Shown here piece by piece: positions 7,346-14,489 of a stretch of 32,726 nucleotides of DNA (positions are counted from its first letter, which is position 1; every line of letters starts with the position of its first letter). The stretch covers positions 1 to 32,726 of the forward strand of contig JAPUEI010000096.1 of NCBI GenBank assembly GCA_027492675.1, given 5' to 3'. The position numbers were made by a program, and so were the translations under genes. Under the pieces are notes generated by a model. The model worked only from the letters and a program-made list of their open reading frames with translations. It had not been told where the DNA came from and did no database searches. This stretch comes from Propionibacteriaceae bacterium. GTDB lineage: Bacteria > Actinomycetota > Actinomycetes > Propionibacteriales > Propionibacteriaceae.

Positions 7346-8806
7346 TCAGTACGTGCGCGACCCCGCCACGTACGTCGCCGTCACCGTCGCCCCGAGCAAC
7401 CGGCGAGCCGTCTCGGCGCTGTCCGCATGCACCTCGACGGGGTTCTCGTCGAGCAGGATGACGTCGGCGGGCTGACCCGGCTCGACCGTGGTCCGTACCG
7501 ACGCCCTGAACGCCTCGAGCGCGCTGATCCGCTGATCCGGGTGCCAGGAGGCCTCCTCGGTCGTGCCCCGGTGGACGGCGGCGGCCATCGCCTTCCAGGG
7601 GTGCAGCGGCGCCACGGGAGCGTCGGAGCCGAGGATCAGCGGTACGCCCGCGTCGAGGAGCGTCCGCAGCGGGAAGGCGTCGTCGCACCGCCCGGCCCAC
7701 AGCCGGTCCATGGAGCGCCAGTCGTCCACGAGGTGCCACGGCTGCACGCTGAGCGTGAGTCCCAGACGCAGGATGCGGGCGATGTCCGACCGATCCACGA
7801 GCTGTGCGTGCTCCACGGTGCCATGCGCGCCCGACGTCTCGTACGCATCCAGCACCTGGCTCAGACAGGCGTCCCCGATGGCGTGGGTCGCCACGGTCAG
7901 GCCGTGCATCCGAGCCCGCGTCTGCATGTCGACCAGCTCGTTGAGGGAGTACGCGAAGTGGCCGTGCGTGCAGCCGTCCACGTCCCGTACGGCGGCGGTC
8001 AGGCTCGACAGCGACCCGTCGGCGATGATCTTCAGCGACCCCATCCGGATGAGCCCGCGGCCACCCGGCACCTCCTCGCCCGTGCTCAGACCAGCGTCGA
8101 TGACCTCGTCCAGCGTGCTGGGGAAGACGCCGACCCGGACGCGGGGGAGTGTGACCCCAGCCTCAGCCAGCCGCTGCCACGGTCCGAGGTGGTCGTCCAT
8201 CACGAGGTCGACGATGCCGACCACGCCCAGGGCCGCCAGCTCCTCGAGCCGCCGCAACCGAGCCTTGGACAGGGCCTCGGGGTCGTCGGGCACGCGGGGC
8301 ATCAGGGCGAACCAGTCCGCCTCCGTACAGACCCCGTCGAACGTCACGTCGAACATGCGCTGGGCGGCGGTGTTCAGCCAGCCGCTGTGGGCGTCACCGG
8401 CCATCAGCACCACGGGATGCGCGCCGCTCACCGCGTCGAGCTCGGCGGTCGCCGGGAGTCGCGTCCAGTCGGACAGACGGTGGCCGAAGCCCACGACCAG
8501 TGACGCGGATCGGGAGTGCAGACCAGCGATGTACGAGGCGACCCGGGCGCACGCCTGTGCCGGATCCGTGGTGCCGGCTGTGTCGACCCGCAACGCCGCC
8601 TGCGCCCATTGCTCGAAATGCGTGTGCTCGTCCCACAGTCCCGGAGCGACCCACCGACCCTCGCCGTCGACCACCTCGGCGCCGTCGGCGTCCAGGTCAG
8701 GTCCGACCGCGGCGATCACGCCACCGCTCAGCAGCACATCGATCGGCTCGGTCGACTCACCGCCCAAGGGCACTCGTCGTACGGAACGTAACAGCGTCGA
8801 TGTCAT
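7346..8806 (-). CDS. Amidohydrolase family protein (YtcJ/amidohydrolase_3 type)
   Basis: A 486-residue metal-dependent hydrolase of the amidohydrolase superfamily. The N-terminal beta-sandwich strand leads into APGLWDEHTHFEQW with metal-binding His61 and His63. GFGHRLSDW, then LKIIADGSLSSLTAA and THAIGDACLSQVLDAYE (a further His) follow. EHAQLVDRSDIARI and LGSDAPVAPLHPW supply the remaining His and Asp ligands. The TIM barrel closes with GQPADVILLDENPVEV and a final ATYVAGSRTY, as in the family. The substrate is unknown; relatives act on N-acyl or cyclic amide compounds. A GGAGGA ribosome site and a TAAACT -10 box precede the ATG. Confidence 0.9.
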   Translation of the reverse strand: MTSTLLRSVRRVPLGGESTEPIDVLLSGGVIAAVGPDLDADGAEVVDGEGRWVAPGLWDEHTHFEQWAQAALRVDTAGTTDPAQACARVASYIAGLHSRSASLVVGFGHRLSDWTRLPATAELDAVSGAHPVVLMAGDAHSGWLNTAAQRMFDVTFDGVCTEADWFALMPRVPDDPEALSKARLRRLEELAALGVVGIVDLVMDDHLGPWQRLAEAGVTLPRVRVGVFPSTLDEVIDAGLSTGEEVPGGRGLIRMGSLKIIADGSLSSLTAAVRDVDGCTHGHFAYSLNELVDMQTRARMHGLTVATHAIGDACLSQVLDAYETSGAHGTVEHAQLVDRSDIARILRLGLTLSVQPWHLVDDWRSMDRLWAGRCDDAFPLRTLLDAGVPLILGSDAPVAPLHPWKAMAAAVHRGTTEEASWHPDQRISALEAFRASVRTTVEPGQPADVILLDENPVEVHADSAETARRLLGATVTATYVAGSRTY

Positions 8807-8824
8807 GGGGTCCTCCGGCGCCTG

Positions 8825-8830
8825 AGTTTA
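8825..8830 (-). promoter_or_regulatory. -10 box TAAACT for the amidohydrolase
   Basis: TAAACT on the minus strand lies 18 bases before the ATG at 8806. A GGAGGA ribosome site stands between, so this message has a short conventional leader. Confidence 0.4.
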
Positions 8831-8871
8831 GTGGCCCGGGTGCCTCGAGGAGATCAGGGGTCAGCGCATGA

Positions 8872-8902
8872 CGATGCCCCCGGGCACGGACCGGGGGCAT
8901 CG
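8872..8902 (-). terminator. Terminator of the PspC operon
   Basis: A perfect 12-bp stem, CGATGCCCCCGG and CCGGGGGCATCG, with a 7-base loop, ten bases beyond the stop of the PspC gene. There is no U-tract, as is usual in high-GC actinobacteria. Confidence 0.75.
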
Positions 8903-8912
8903 CGTCCAGAGG

Positions 8913-9191
8913 TCAGCGCAGGTCGGTGGGGTTGTGGACCTTGTTCGCGTCGTAGGACTCCTTGGCCTTCTTGACACCACCGGTGACGGCGTCGATGCCC
9001 GTACGACCGGTGCTCTCCTCGGGCAGGAGGAGCCAGGCCGCGACGTACAGGAACGGGCCGACGCCGGTGAACACGACGACAGCGGCGGTGATGATCCGCA
9101 CGATGCTGGCGTCGACGTTGAGGTACTTCGCGAGGCCACCGGCGACACCGGCGACGATGCGGTCCGACGACCGGGTGAGCTTCTGGGACAT
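8913..9191 (-). CDS. PspC-domain membrane protein
   Basis: A 92-residue protein that is mostly one PspC domain: SSDRIVAGVAGGLAKYLNVDASIVRII, then a long hydrophobic hairpin ending in YVAAWLLLPEE. A charged tail follows (KKAKESYDANKVHNPTDLR). PspC proteins sit in the inner membrane and sense or relay envelope stress. This is the last gene of a three-gene operon, 15 bp after the small membrane gene, with a GAAAGGA ribosome site and a strong terminator downstream. It is one of three PspC domains within 3.3 kb. Confidence 0.9.
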   Translation of the reverse strand: MSQKLTRSSDRIVAGVAGGLAKYLNVDASIVRIITAAVVVFTGVGPFLYVAAWLLLPEESTGRTGIDAVTGGVKKAKESYDANKVHNPTDLR

Positions 9192-9206
9192 GGTTGGGGT
9201 TTCCTT

Positions 9207-9386
9207 TCAGTTGCGGGCCGCGAGCAGCCCGATGACTCCGACGAGGACGAAGGCCGCCGGGACAGCGATCTTCACGATGAGGGCGGTGGGTGTGGCGACG
9301 AACGTCGCCAAGAGCAGGGCCATGCCGACGATCAGCGCCGAGAGGCCCACGACGAGGGCAAGCACGTCGACCGGCTGGCGCTTCAT
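9207..9386 (-). CDS. Small two-span membrane protein in the PspC operon
   Basis: Fifty-nine residues with two hydrophobic segments, about 6-29 (VDVLALVVGLSALIVGMALL) and 36-56 (LIVKIAVPAAFVLVGVIGLL). The start is MKRQP and the end AARN. Its ATG overlaps the stop of the preceding toastrack gene (ATGA), so translation is coupled. I do not recognise a named family. Position and shape resemble the LiaI-like two-helix membrane proteins often found beside PspC and toastrack genes, so a role in that envelope-stress complex is inferred. Confidence 0.8.
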   Translation of the reverse strand: MKRQPVDVLALVVGLSALIVGMALLLATFVATPTALIVKIAVPAAFVLVGVIGLLAARN

Positions 9387-10576
9387 TGCACGATCTCCAT
9401 CTTGCCGAAGGTGACCTGCGCGTGGATCGTGATGGTGGGCGCGGTCGGGTCGACGACCTGCGGGAGTGACCCGGTGGACTTCTCCTTCACGTTGCCCACG
9501 AGAACAGACCCCGGCGAGACGTCCCACGTGACCACGTAGTTCGCGTCGGCGGGAAGCACCACGGTCAGGGTGCCGTTCGACACGGTGATGTCCGTGGTGC
9601 GGTTGGCATCGACGATGATGTCGCGCAGGTCGAGGGTGTAGTCGCCGCTCGCGTCGATGGCAGGGGGCAGCTCGCTGGCCAAGGGGTAGTCGGCCCCGTT
9701 GCTCGCGGTCATCGATTGGCCGACCCGGAGCGTCGGCGAAGTGAGCCCAGCGAGGAGCACCAGTGCCACGGCGATCGCGATGAACCACCGTGGGCGGCCG
9801 ATGAAGGCGCCCACGACGAGCGCGGCGCCGATCATGATGAGCGCGGTGGCGAGGTACGTGACGCCCGGCACGGCGACGAACGCCCCGAGCAGCGACAGCA
9901 TCGCGAAGAACGCGGCGATCGCCAGGCCCGAGATCACCGCGAGCAGACGAGAGCGTCGCAGCGGAGCGGCCGGCCTCCGGTCGTACAGGCCGACGGGGTC
10001 CGGGACCGAGAAGTACGTCGCGCAGTTCTGCGCGCTCAACGGCTGTCCCCAGCGGTCAGTCGGACGCCAGGGCCCGGCGGGAGTTGTCACGACGACCTGT
10101 CCCGGTGCCGGCGCGAGCAGCGGCCAGGTGGGCTGGCTGGGCCTCGGAGCGGGCGCGTACGGTGCGACCGGCGCGGCCACGCGGTCGGCGGTGAGGGGGC
10201 GCGAGCTGGGCCGCAGCTGCGACGCGTACAGGATCCCCAACACGGCCATGGTCGGCATGAGGCTGACGTCGAACGCGCCGCTCACGAGGACGAGAACCGT
10301 CACGACGGCGACCGCGACGAGCACGGCCCACGTGCGACCGGGGATGCGGCCGGCCCGCGGGAACGCGCGGGAGATGACGGCGGGCTGGTTGCCGCGCGGG
10401 AGCAGCAGCCACGCCGCTCCGTACAGCACGATGCCGACTCCGGAGCTGAGGGCGATGATGACGGCGACGAAACGTACGAGCAGGGGGTCGACGCGGTAGC
10501 GCTCTGCGATCCCCCCACAGACCCCCGCCAGGCGCGCGTCGCTGACGCTGCGCCGGAGGATGCCCGTATCTGCCAC
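9383..10576 (-). CDS. PspC domain protein with C-terminal toastrack (LiaF-like) domain
   Basis: A 397-residue membrane protein. Residues 1-60 form a PspC domain (RSVSDARLAGVCGGIAERY, then GAAWLLLPRGNQ). More transmembrane segments follow near 75-110 and in the middle (ISGLAIAAFFAMLSLLGAF and the next two hydrophobic stretches). The last 100 residues are a repetitive beta segment: YTLDLRDIIV, TDITVSNGTLTVVLPAD, ANYVVTWDVSPGSVLVGNV and TITIHAQVTFGKMEIVQ. That is the LiaF/DUF2154-like toastrack pattern and would lie outside the membrane. It is the first gene of the leftward operon and divergent from the kinase. GTG 10576 is chosen because PspC homology starts just after it; an upstream ATG at 10612 is possible. 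It may be the stress-sensing partner of the kinase. Confidence 0.82.
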   Translation of the reverse strand: MADTGILRRSVSDARLAGVCGGIAERYRVDPLLVRFVAVIIALSSGVGIVLYGAAWLLLPRGNQPAVISRAFPRAGRIPGRTWAVLVAVAVVTVLVLVSGAFDVSLMPTMAVLGILYASQLRPSSRPLTADRVAAPVAPYAPAPRPSQPTWPLLAPAPGQVVVTTPAGPWRPTDRWGQPLSAQNCATYFSVPDPVGLYDRRPAAPLRRSRLLAVISGLAIAAFFAMLSLLGAFVAVPGVTYLATALIMIGAALVVGAFIGRPRWFIAIAVALVLLAGLTSPTLRVGQSMTASNGADYPLASELPPAIDASGDYTLDLRDIIVDANRTTDITVSNGTLTVVLPADANYVVTWDVSPGSVLVGNVKEKSTGSLPQVVDPTAPTITIHAQVTFGKMEIVQ

Positions 10577-10606
10577 GTCCCTATCCTGCCAAGCGGCCCA
10601 CAGCCT

Positions 10607-10643
10607 CCCCATAGGGGTCGCCCCCTGCGATCCCCGGAGATCG
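10607..10643. promoter_or_regulatory. Inverted repeats in the divergent PspC/kinase promoter region
   Basis: The 113-bp divergent gap holds two small palindromes: CCCC-ATA-GGGG (10607-10617) and CGATC, six bases, GATCG (10628-10643). Either could be the binding site of the response regulator encoded at 12030, which would make the locus self-regulating. This is inference from position only. Confidence 0.3.
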
Positions 10644-10689
10644 GCGAGGAAGTGGGGCGATGGCGCCCGGACGTGTGAGGATCTTCTCG

Positions 10690-12027
10690 ATGCCTGATCT
10701 CGACACACCTCTGCCCGGCCCGGATGCGTCCGCGCCGCGGCCGTCGCTCGCCGAGATCGCGGCGCAGCTGGACGAGACGGAGAGTACGCGCGCGGCCGAG
10801 GCAACGCCGACCGCTCCTCCCTTGGTCGCGCCCGCGCCTCCACCGCTGCGCGCGACGAGACAGGCCGCGGGTTCGTGGCTGGGTGGGGTCTGTACGGGGC
10901 TGGCTGCGCATCTCGGGCTTCCTGTACTGCTGGTCCGGGCGGTCTTCGTCGCGCTCGCCGGGGTGCAGTTGGTCGGCGCGCTGCTATACGGGGCGCTGTG
11001 GCTCGCGATGCCGATCGACCGCAGCCCTGTGGCGCCCGGTATCGATGCGGCCACCCGTACCGGCATGCGCTCGCAGTCCTCGACGCGCTCCGGTGACCTC
11101 GGGGAGCGGCTGGCGCTGCTGCTGCTGGGCGTCGGTGTCGCGCTGCTCGTCCAGTTCCTGGCTCCTCGCTGGCAGTTCCTCCCGTACTGGCCGATGCTGT
11201 TGTTCGCCGCCGGTGTCGCGTTGGTCTGGCGGCAGGCGGACGGGCTGGTGGTGCGGGCGGGCCGCCGTCGCCGGATGCACGCGGGGCTGCAGGCGCTGGT
11301 CGGCATCGTGCTCGTCGCCGCGGGCATCGTGCTGACGATCGCGTCGAGGTTCAGCGTGAGCGAGCTGTCGACCCCGGAGTGGATCGCGGTGGTGTGCTTC
11401 GTGGTCGTGCTGGCGGTGGCTGCGCCCTGGGCCTTCCGCACCCGGAGCGCCCTCACCGCCGCCCGCGAGCAAGAGCTCATCGCCAACGCCCGGGCGGACG
11501 TCGCGGCACACCTGCACGACTCCGTACTGCAGACGCTGGCCCTCATCCAGCGCCAGGCCGACGACCCGAAGGCGGTCGCCGCGCTCGCCCGCAAGCAGGA
11601 GCGTGAGCTGAGGCAGTGGCTGTACGGGGAGGCGCACGAGGTCGACACCGTCAAAGCTGCGCTGGACCAGGTGGCTGCGGAGATCGAGGACAACAACGCC
11701 ATCGCGGTCGACCTGGTGGTCGTGGGCGACAGGGACATGGACGTACGGATGGATGCGCTCGTACGAGCCACGCGTGAGGCGCTGCTGAACGCCGCCAAGC
11801 ACTCGGGCAGCGACCGGGTCGACGTCTACGCCGAGATCTCGTCGGATGTGGCGGAGGTGTACGTTCGCGACCGGGGCCAAGGCTTCGACACCGAAGCCGT
11901 CTCGGACGACAGGATGGGCGTCCGGGGCTCGATCATGGACCGAATGACCCGGCATGACGGTACGGCAAGGGTTCGCTCGGCGCTCGGAGAGGGCACCGAG
12001 GTCTGGCTGAGGATGGAACTGGAGTGA
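10690..12027 (+). CDS. Sensor histidine kinase with N-terminal PspC domain
   Basis: A 445-residue membrane kinase. Residues 1-55 are a Pro/Ala-rich cytosolic leader and 58-110 a PspC domain (GSWLGGVCTGLAAHLGLP to LYGALWLAMPID). Further membrane spans lie near 141-158, 165-181, 203-220 and 231-248. A HisKA_3 dimerisation helix follows with the phospho-acceptor His276 in AAHLHDSVLQTLALI. The HATPase domain has its N-box at ATREALLNAAKHSG, then VRDRGQGF and a G-rich DDRMGVRGSIMDRM. This is the NarL-type kinase class. Its stop lies just before the response regulator start. ATG 10690 is preferred for the GAGGA site 8 bases upstream; an in-frame ATG at 10660 is the alternative. Confidence 0.92.
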   Translation: MPDLDTPLPGPDASAPRPSLAEIAAQLDETESTRAAEATPTAPPLVAPAPPPLRATRQAAGSWLGGVCTGLAAHLGLPVLLVRAVFVALAGVQLVGALLYGALWLAMPIDRSPVAPGIDAATRTGMRSQSSTRSGDLGERLALLLLGVGVALLVQFLAPRWQFLPYWPMLLFAAGVALVWRQADGLVVRAGRRRRMHAGLQALVGIVLVAAGIVLTIASRFSVSELSTPEWIAVVCFVVVLAVAAPWAFRTRSALTAAREQELIANARADVAAHLHDSVLQTLALIQRQADDPKAVAALARKQERELRQWLYGEAHEVDTVKAALDQVAAEIEDNNAIAVDLVVVGDRDMDVRMDALVRATREALLNAAKHSGSDRVDVYAEISSDVAEVYVRDRGQGFDTEAVSDDRMGVRGSIMDRMTRHDGTARVRSALGEGTEVWLRMELE

Positions 12028-12029
12028 GC

Positions 12030-12695
12030 ATGACCGAGAACACCCCCCCGCGCAGCGGTCGACATCGTGTCGTGATCGTCGACGATCACGCGATGTTCCG
12101 CGCGGGTGTCAAGCACGAGATCGGCCCCCTGGTCAGCGTTGTGGGCGAGGGGTCCGACGTCGCGACTGCTGTCGCCGTCGTGCTGGAGACCACGCCCGAC
12201 GTCGTACTCCTCGACGTGCACCTCCCCGGCGGAGGCGGCTCCGAGGTCATCAAGCAGGTGCACGCGAAGAACGCCGACATCAAGTTCCTCGCAGTGTCGG
12301 TCTCCGACGCCGCCGAGGACGTCATCGGGGTGATTCGGGCGGGAGCTCGTGGGTACGTCACGAAGTCCATCAACGGGCTCGAGCTGGTCGACGCCATCCG
12401 GCGGATCGCCGAGGGTGACGCCGTGTTCTCGCCGCGCCTGGCAGGTTTCGTCCTGGACGCGTTCTCAGGCTCGATCGACATCGCGTCCGTCGATGAGGAC
12501 CTCGACCGGCTCAGCCAGCGCGAGCGCGAGGTGTTGCGGCTGATCGCCCGCGGCTACGCGTACAAGGAGATCGCCCGCGAGCTGTTCATCTCGATCAAGA
12601 CCGTCGAGACCCACGTCTCCAGCGTGTTGCGCAAGCTGCAGCTGTCGAACCGTCACCAGCTCACGCGCTGGGCGACGGATCGCCGCCTGGTCTGA
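12030..12695 (+). CDS. LuxR/NarL-type response regulator
   Basis: A 221-residue two-component regulator. The receiver domain has acidic residues Asp18/Asp19, phospho-acceptor Asp62 in VVLLDVHLPGG, the switch region LAVSVSD and the Lys in GYVTKS. The GerE/LuxR helix-turn-helix spans about 158-215: LSQREREVLRLIARGYAYKEIA, then FISIKTVETHVSSVLRKLQL. It is the cognate partner of the PspC kinase upstream. ATG 12030 is taken because GGAG stands 7 bases before it; a GTG at 12024, overlapping the kinase stop, would add two residues. It probably controls the divergent PspC/toastrack operon. Confidence 0.95.
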   Translation: MTENTPPRSGRHRVVIVDDHAMFRAGVKHEIGPLVSVVGEGSDVATAVAVVLETTPDVVLLDVHLPGGGGSEVIKQVHAKNADIKFLAVSVSDAAEDVIGVIRAGARGYVTKSINGLELVDAIRRIAEGDAVFSPRLAGFVLDAFSGSIDIASVDEDLDRLSQREREVLRLIARGYAYKEIARELFISIKTVETHVSSVLRKLQLSNRHQLTRWATDRRLV

Positions 12696-12720
12696 CGGCA
12701 CGTCTGGCCTCGGACACAGA

Positions 12721-12756
12721 CACACCGCCACCCGGGTGGAGCCGGATGGCGGTGTG
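12721..12756. terminator. Bidirectional terminator after the two-component genes
   Basis: CACACCGCCA and TGGCGGTGTG form a perfect 10-bp stem around a 16-base loop that can itself pair. It lies between the convergent response regulator and the GlsB-like gene and can serve both. Confidence 0.7.
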
Positions 12757-12770
12757 CGCACGTGGTGCGG

Positions 12771-13040
12771 TCAGACGGCGGCTCCACCCCTTCGGGCGAC
12801 GAGCCCCCAGACCAGCAGGACCACCAGGCTACCGCCGATCGCGAGCAGCCAGGTGCGGATCTCGAAGAACGACCCCAGCCCGACGCCGAAAATGGCCGAG
12901 CCGATGAAGCCTCCGAGGAGTGCCCCGACGACGCCGAGGAGAAGGGTGACCAGCCACCCACCAGCCTGACGTCCGGGCAGGATCGCCTTAGCGATAGCGC
13001 CGGCGATCAGTCCCAATACGATCCATCCAAGAATGCCCAT
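12771..13040 (-). CDS. GlsB/YeaQ/YmgE family stress-response membrane protein
   Basis: An 89-residue membrane protein of the transglycosylase-associated family (Pfam PF04226). It begins MGILGWIVLGLIAGAIAKAI, then LPGRQAGGWLVTLLLGVVGA, LLGGFIGSAIFG and a last hydrophobic helix, giving three spans with the conserved glycine ladders. The function is unknown; homologues are often induced by general stress. ATG 13040 is the standard family start, though an in-frame ATG/GTG six codons earlier exists. It lies downstream of the MFS gene on the same strand, with a copy of the palindromic module between them. Confidence 0.9.
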   Translation of the reverse strand: MGILGWIVLGLIAGAIAKAILPGRQAGGWLVTLLLGVVGALLGGFIGSAIFGVGLGSFFEIRTWLLAIGGSLVVLLVWGLVARRGGAAV

Positions 13041-13080
13041 GCCGCTTCTGTACCCCACGTCTCGGCGACCTAATCATCCG

Positions 13081-13131
13081 CGTTCGGAACCCTGAGGAGT
13101 TGACCGGCGGAGTCGCCCCACGTCGCGAAGG
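13081..13131. repeat. Palindromic module (GAGGAGTTGACC type), copy C
   Basis: CGTTCGGAACCCTGAGGAG, TTGACCGGC, GGA and GTCGCCCC, then CGTCGCGAAGG, match the copies at 1102 and 1389 over about 50 bp. Both arms of the inner stem have changed, and an alternative stem GGCG/CGCC is now possible. It lies between the GlsB-like gene and the MFS stop, 12 kb from the other copies and without the 22-bp array. Confidence 0.8.
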
Positions 13132-13133
13132 TC

Positions 13134-14429
13134 CTACAGAGCGGAGGCGTCGGCGGCCGGTACCTGCTCGGTGTGGGTGGGGATCCAGAGGCGGGCGGTG
13201 ATCAGGGCGCCGAGAGCGAGGAGGCCCGTGGTGAGCAGGAACGGCCACGTGCGGTCGACCCCGGACAGCCAGCCGGAGATCCAGCCGAAGGGGGCGGTGA
13301 GGAGGAGTACGAGGGTCCGCTGCAGGGCCATCACCCGCGAGCGCTCGGCCACGTCGACGTGCAGGGCCACGAGCGCGCCGGTGAGCATGAACAGGATCCC
13401 CGAGCCGAAGGCGTCGAGGACGAGGCAGAGCGCGAGCATCCCGTACGTCCTCGCATCGGCCGTGGTGGCCGTGGGGATGAGCACGAGCAGCAGCTGCCCA
13501 CTGAGATAGACGACGAAGCCCCACACCGTCGGGCGCTTGAGGTCCACAGCGTGCGTGAGCCGCGGGATGACCGTGAAAAACAGCGTCACCGAGAGCACGG
13601 ACCGTGCCATCGGGAAGAAGGGGAGCAGAGCATCCGGGACGCCGAGCCGCTGGTTGATGACGAGCTGCCAGAACGTGCCGTTCACCAGTGTCACCGCGCC
13701 CAGGATGGCGGTGAGCGCCAGCGCGAACATCGTGCCGCGCGAGCGGACGAGCAGCCCGGCCACGCCGCGGAAGTCGGCGAGCAGCCTCCAGATGCTCACG
13801 CCCTTGGTCTGCTGCATCCGTGTCCGTCCGACCGCGGTCTCGGTCGTGTACAGGTAGAGCAGGATGATCTTGGCGGCCATGATGACGAACGCGTTGAGGT
13901 ACAGGATCCGCACCGCGGGCACGAGCCCCAGACGGGCGACCAGCACCGCGGCGATCGGAGCGAACAGCGCCGAGAAGTCGCCGGCGACCCGCACCAGCGC
14001 GTACACCTTCGGCACCAACGGTCGCTCGACGTCCTCGATGAGCAGGCAGTCCCAGGAGTTCTGGGCGACCGCGATCGCGCCGTTGACCAGTGAGGCCAGC
14101 AGGAACATCCAGAAGTCACGCGCGACGGCCCACATCAGGCACGGGATCAGCCACGCGACGATGTCGATGACGGCGGTGGTGAGCCGTCGACCGAGCTTGT
14201 CCGTGATCGCGCCGCTGAGCAGGCCGAACGCCACCTGCGTGAGGATCGACACCGTGGCCAGCAGGCCGATCTGCTGGTCGTTGAGCCCGAGCGCGAGCAT
14301 GTACACGGCGGTGTACGGGAGGACGAGGGCCACCGACAGTCCCCACATCGGCTCTGTGTAGACGCACGCGCGGCCGTTGCCCCGCAGGCTGAGCAGTCCG
14401 CTCACGAGGGAGCTATGGGTTCTGGGCAC
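13134..14429 (-). CDS. Major facilitator superfamily transporter
   Basis: A 431-residue integral membrane protein with about 12 spans. The loop between helices 2 and 3 has the MFS pattern GLLSGAITDKLGRR. The N-terminal part reads NGRACVYTEPMWGLSVALVLPYTAVYMLALGLN, which in my memory is shared by a set of Gram-positive MFS proteins of unknown substrate. The C-terminus is cytosolic (HTEQVPAADASAL). GTG 14429 is the longest reasonable start, and a GTG eight codons later is also possible. It lies 60 bp downstream of the phospholipase D gene on the same strand and may be cotranscribed, although AT-richer promoter-like sequence lies between them. The substrate is unknown. Confidence 0.85.
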   Translation of the reverse strand: MPRTHSSLVSGLLSLRGNGRACVYTEPMWGLSVALVLPYTAVYMLALGLNDQQIGLLATVSILTQVAFGLLSGAITDKLGRRLTTAVIDIVAWLIPCLMWAVARDFWMFLLASLVNGAIAVAQNSWDCLLIEDVERPLVPKVYALVRVAGDFSALFAPIAAVLVARLGLVPAVRILYLNAFVIMAAKIILLYLYTTETAVGRTRMQQTKGVSIWRLLADFRGVAGLLVRSRGTMFALALTAILGAVTLVNGTFWQLVINQRLGVPDALLPFFPMARSVLSVTLFFTVIPRLTHAVDLKRPTVWGFVVYLSGQLLLVLIPTATTADARTYGMLALCLVLDAFGSGILFMLTGALVALHVDVAERSRVMALQRTLVLLLTAPFGWISGWLSGVDRTWPFLLTTGLLALGALITARLWIPTHTEQVPAADASAL

Positions 14430-14462
14430 GAGGGTCAGTACATCAGGATCGGTGCCCGTTGC

Positions 14463-14489
14463 GCCCCGTTTTAGAATCGTTTCATTCAG
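14463..14489 (-). promoter_or_regulatory. AT-rich element upstream of the MFS gene
   Basis: On the minus strand this reads CTGAATGAAACGATTCTAAAACG, quoted here for its local drop in GC. TGAAACGATTCTA has a central CG and roughly symmetric A/T flanks, loosely like LacI-family operators. It could carry the MFS promoter or an operator. The match is weak. Confidence 0.2.

Noticed and set aside
14463-14489. Confident LacI-family operator before the MFS gene
   Set aside because: Symmetry around the central CG is only partial and no LacI-type gene is nearby. Kept only as a low-confidence element.
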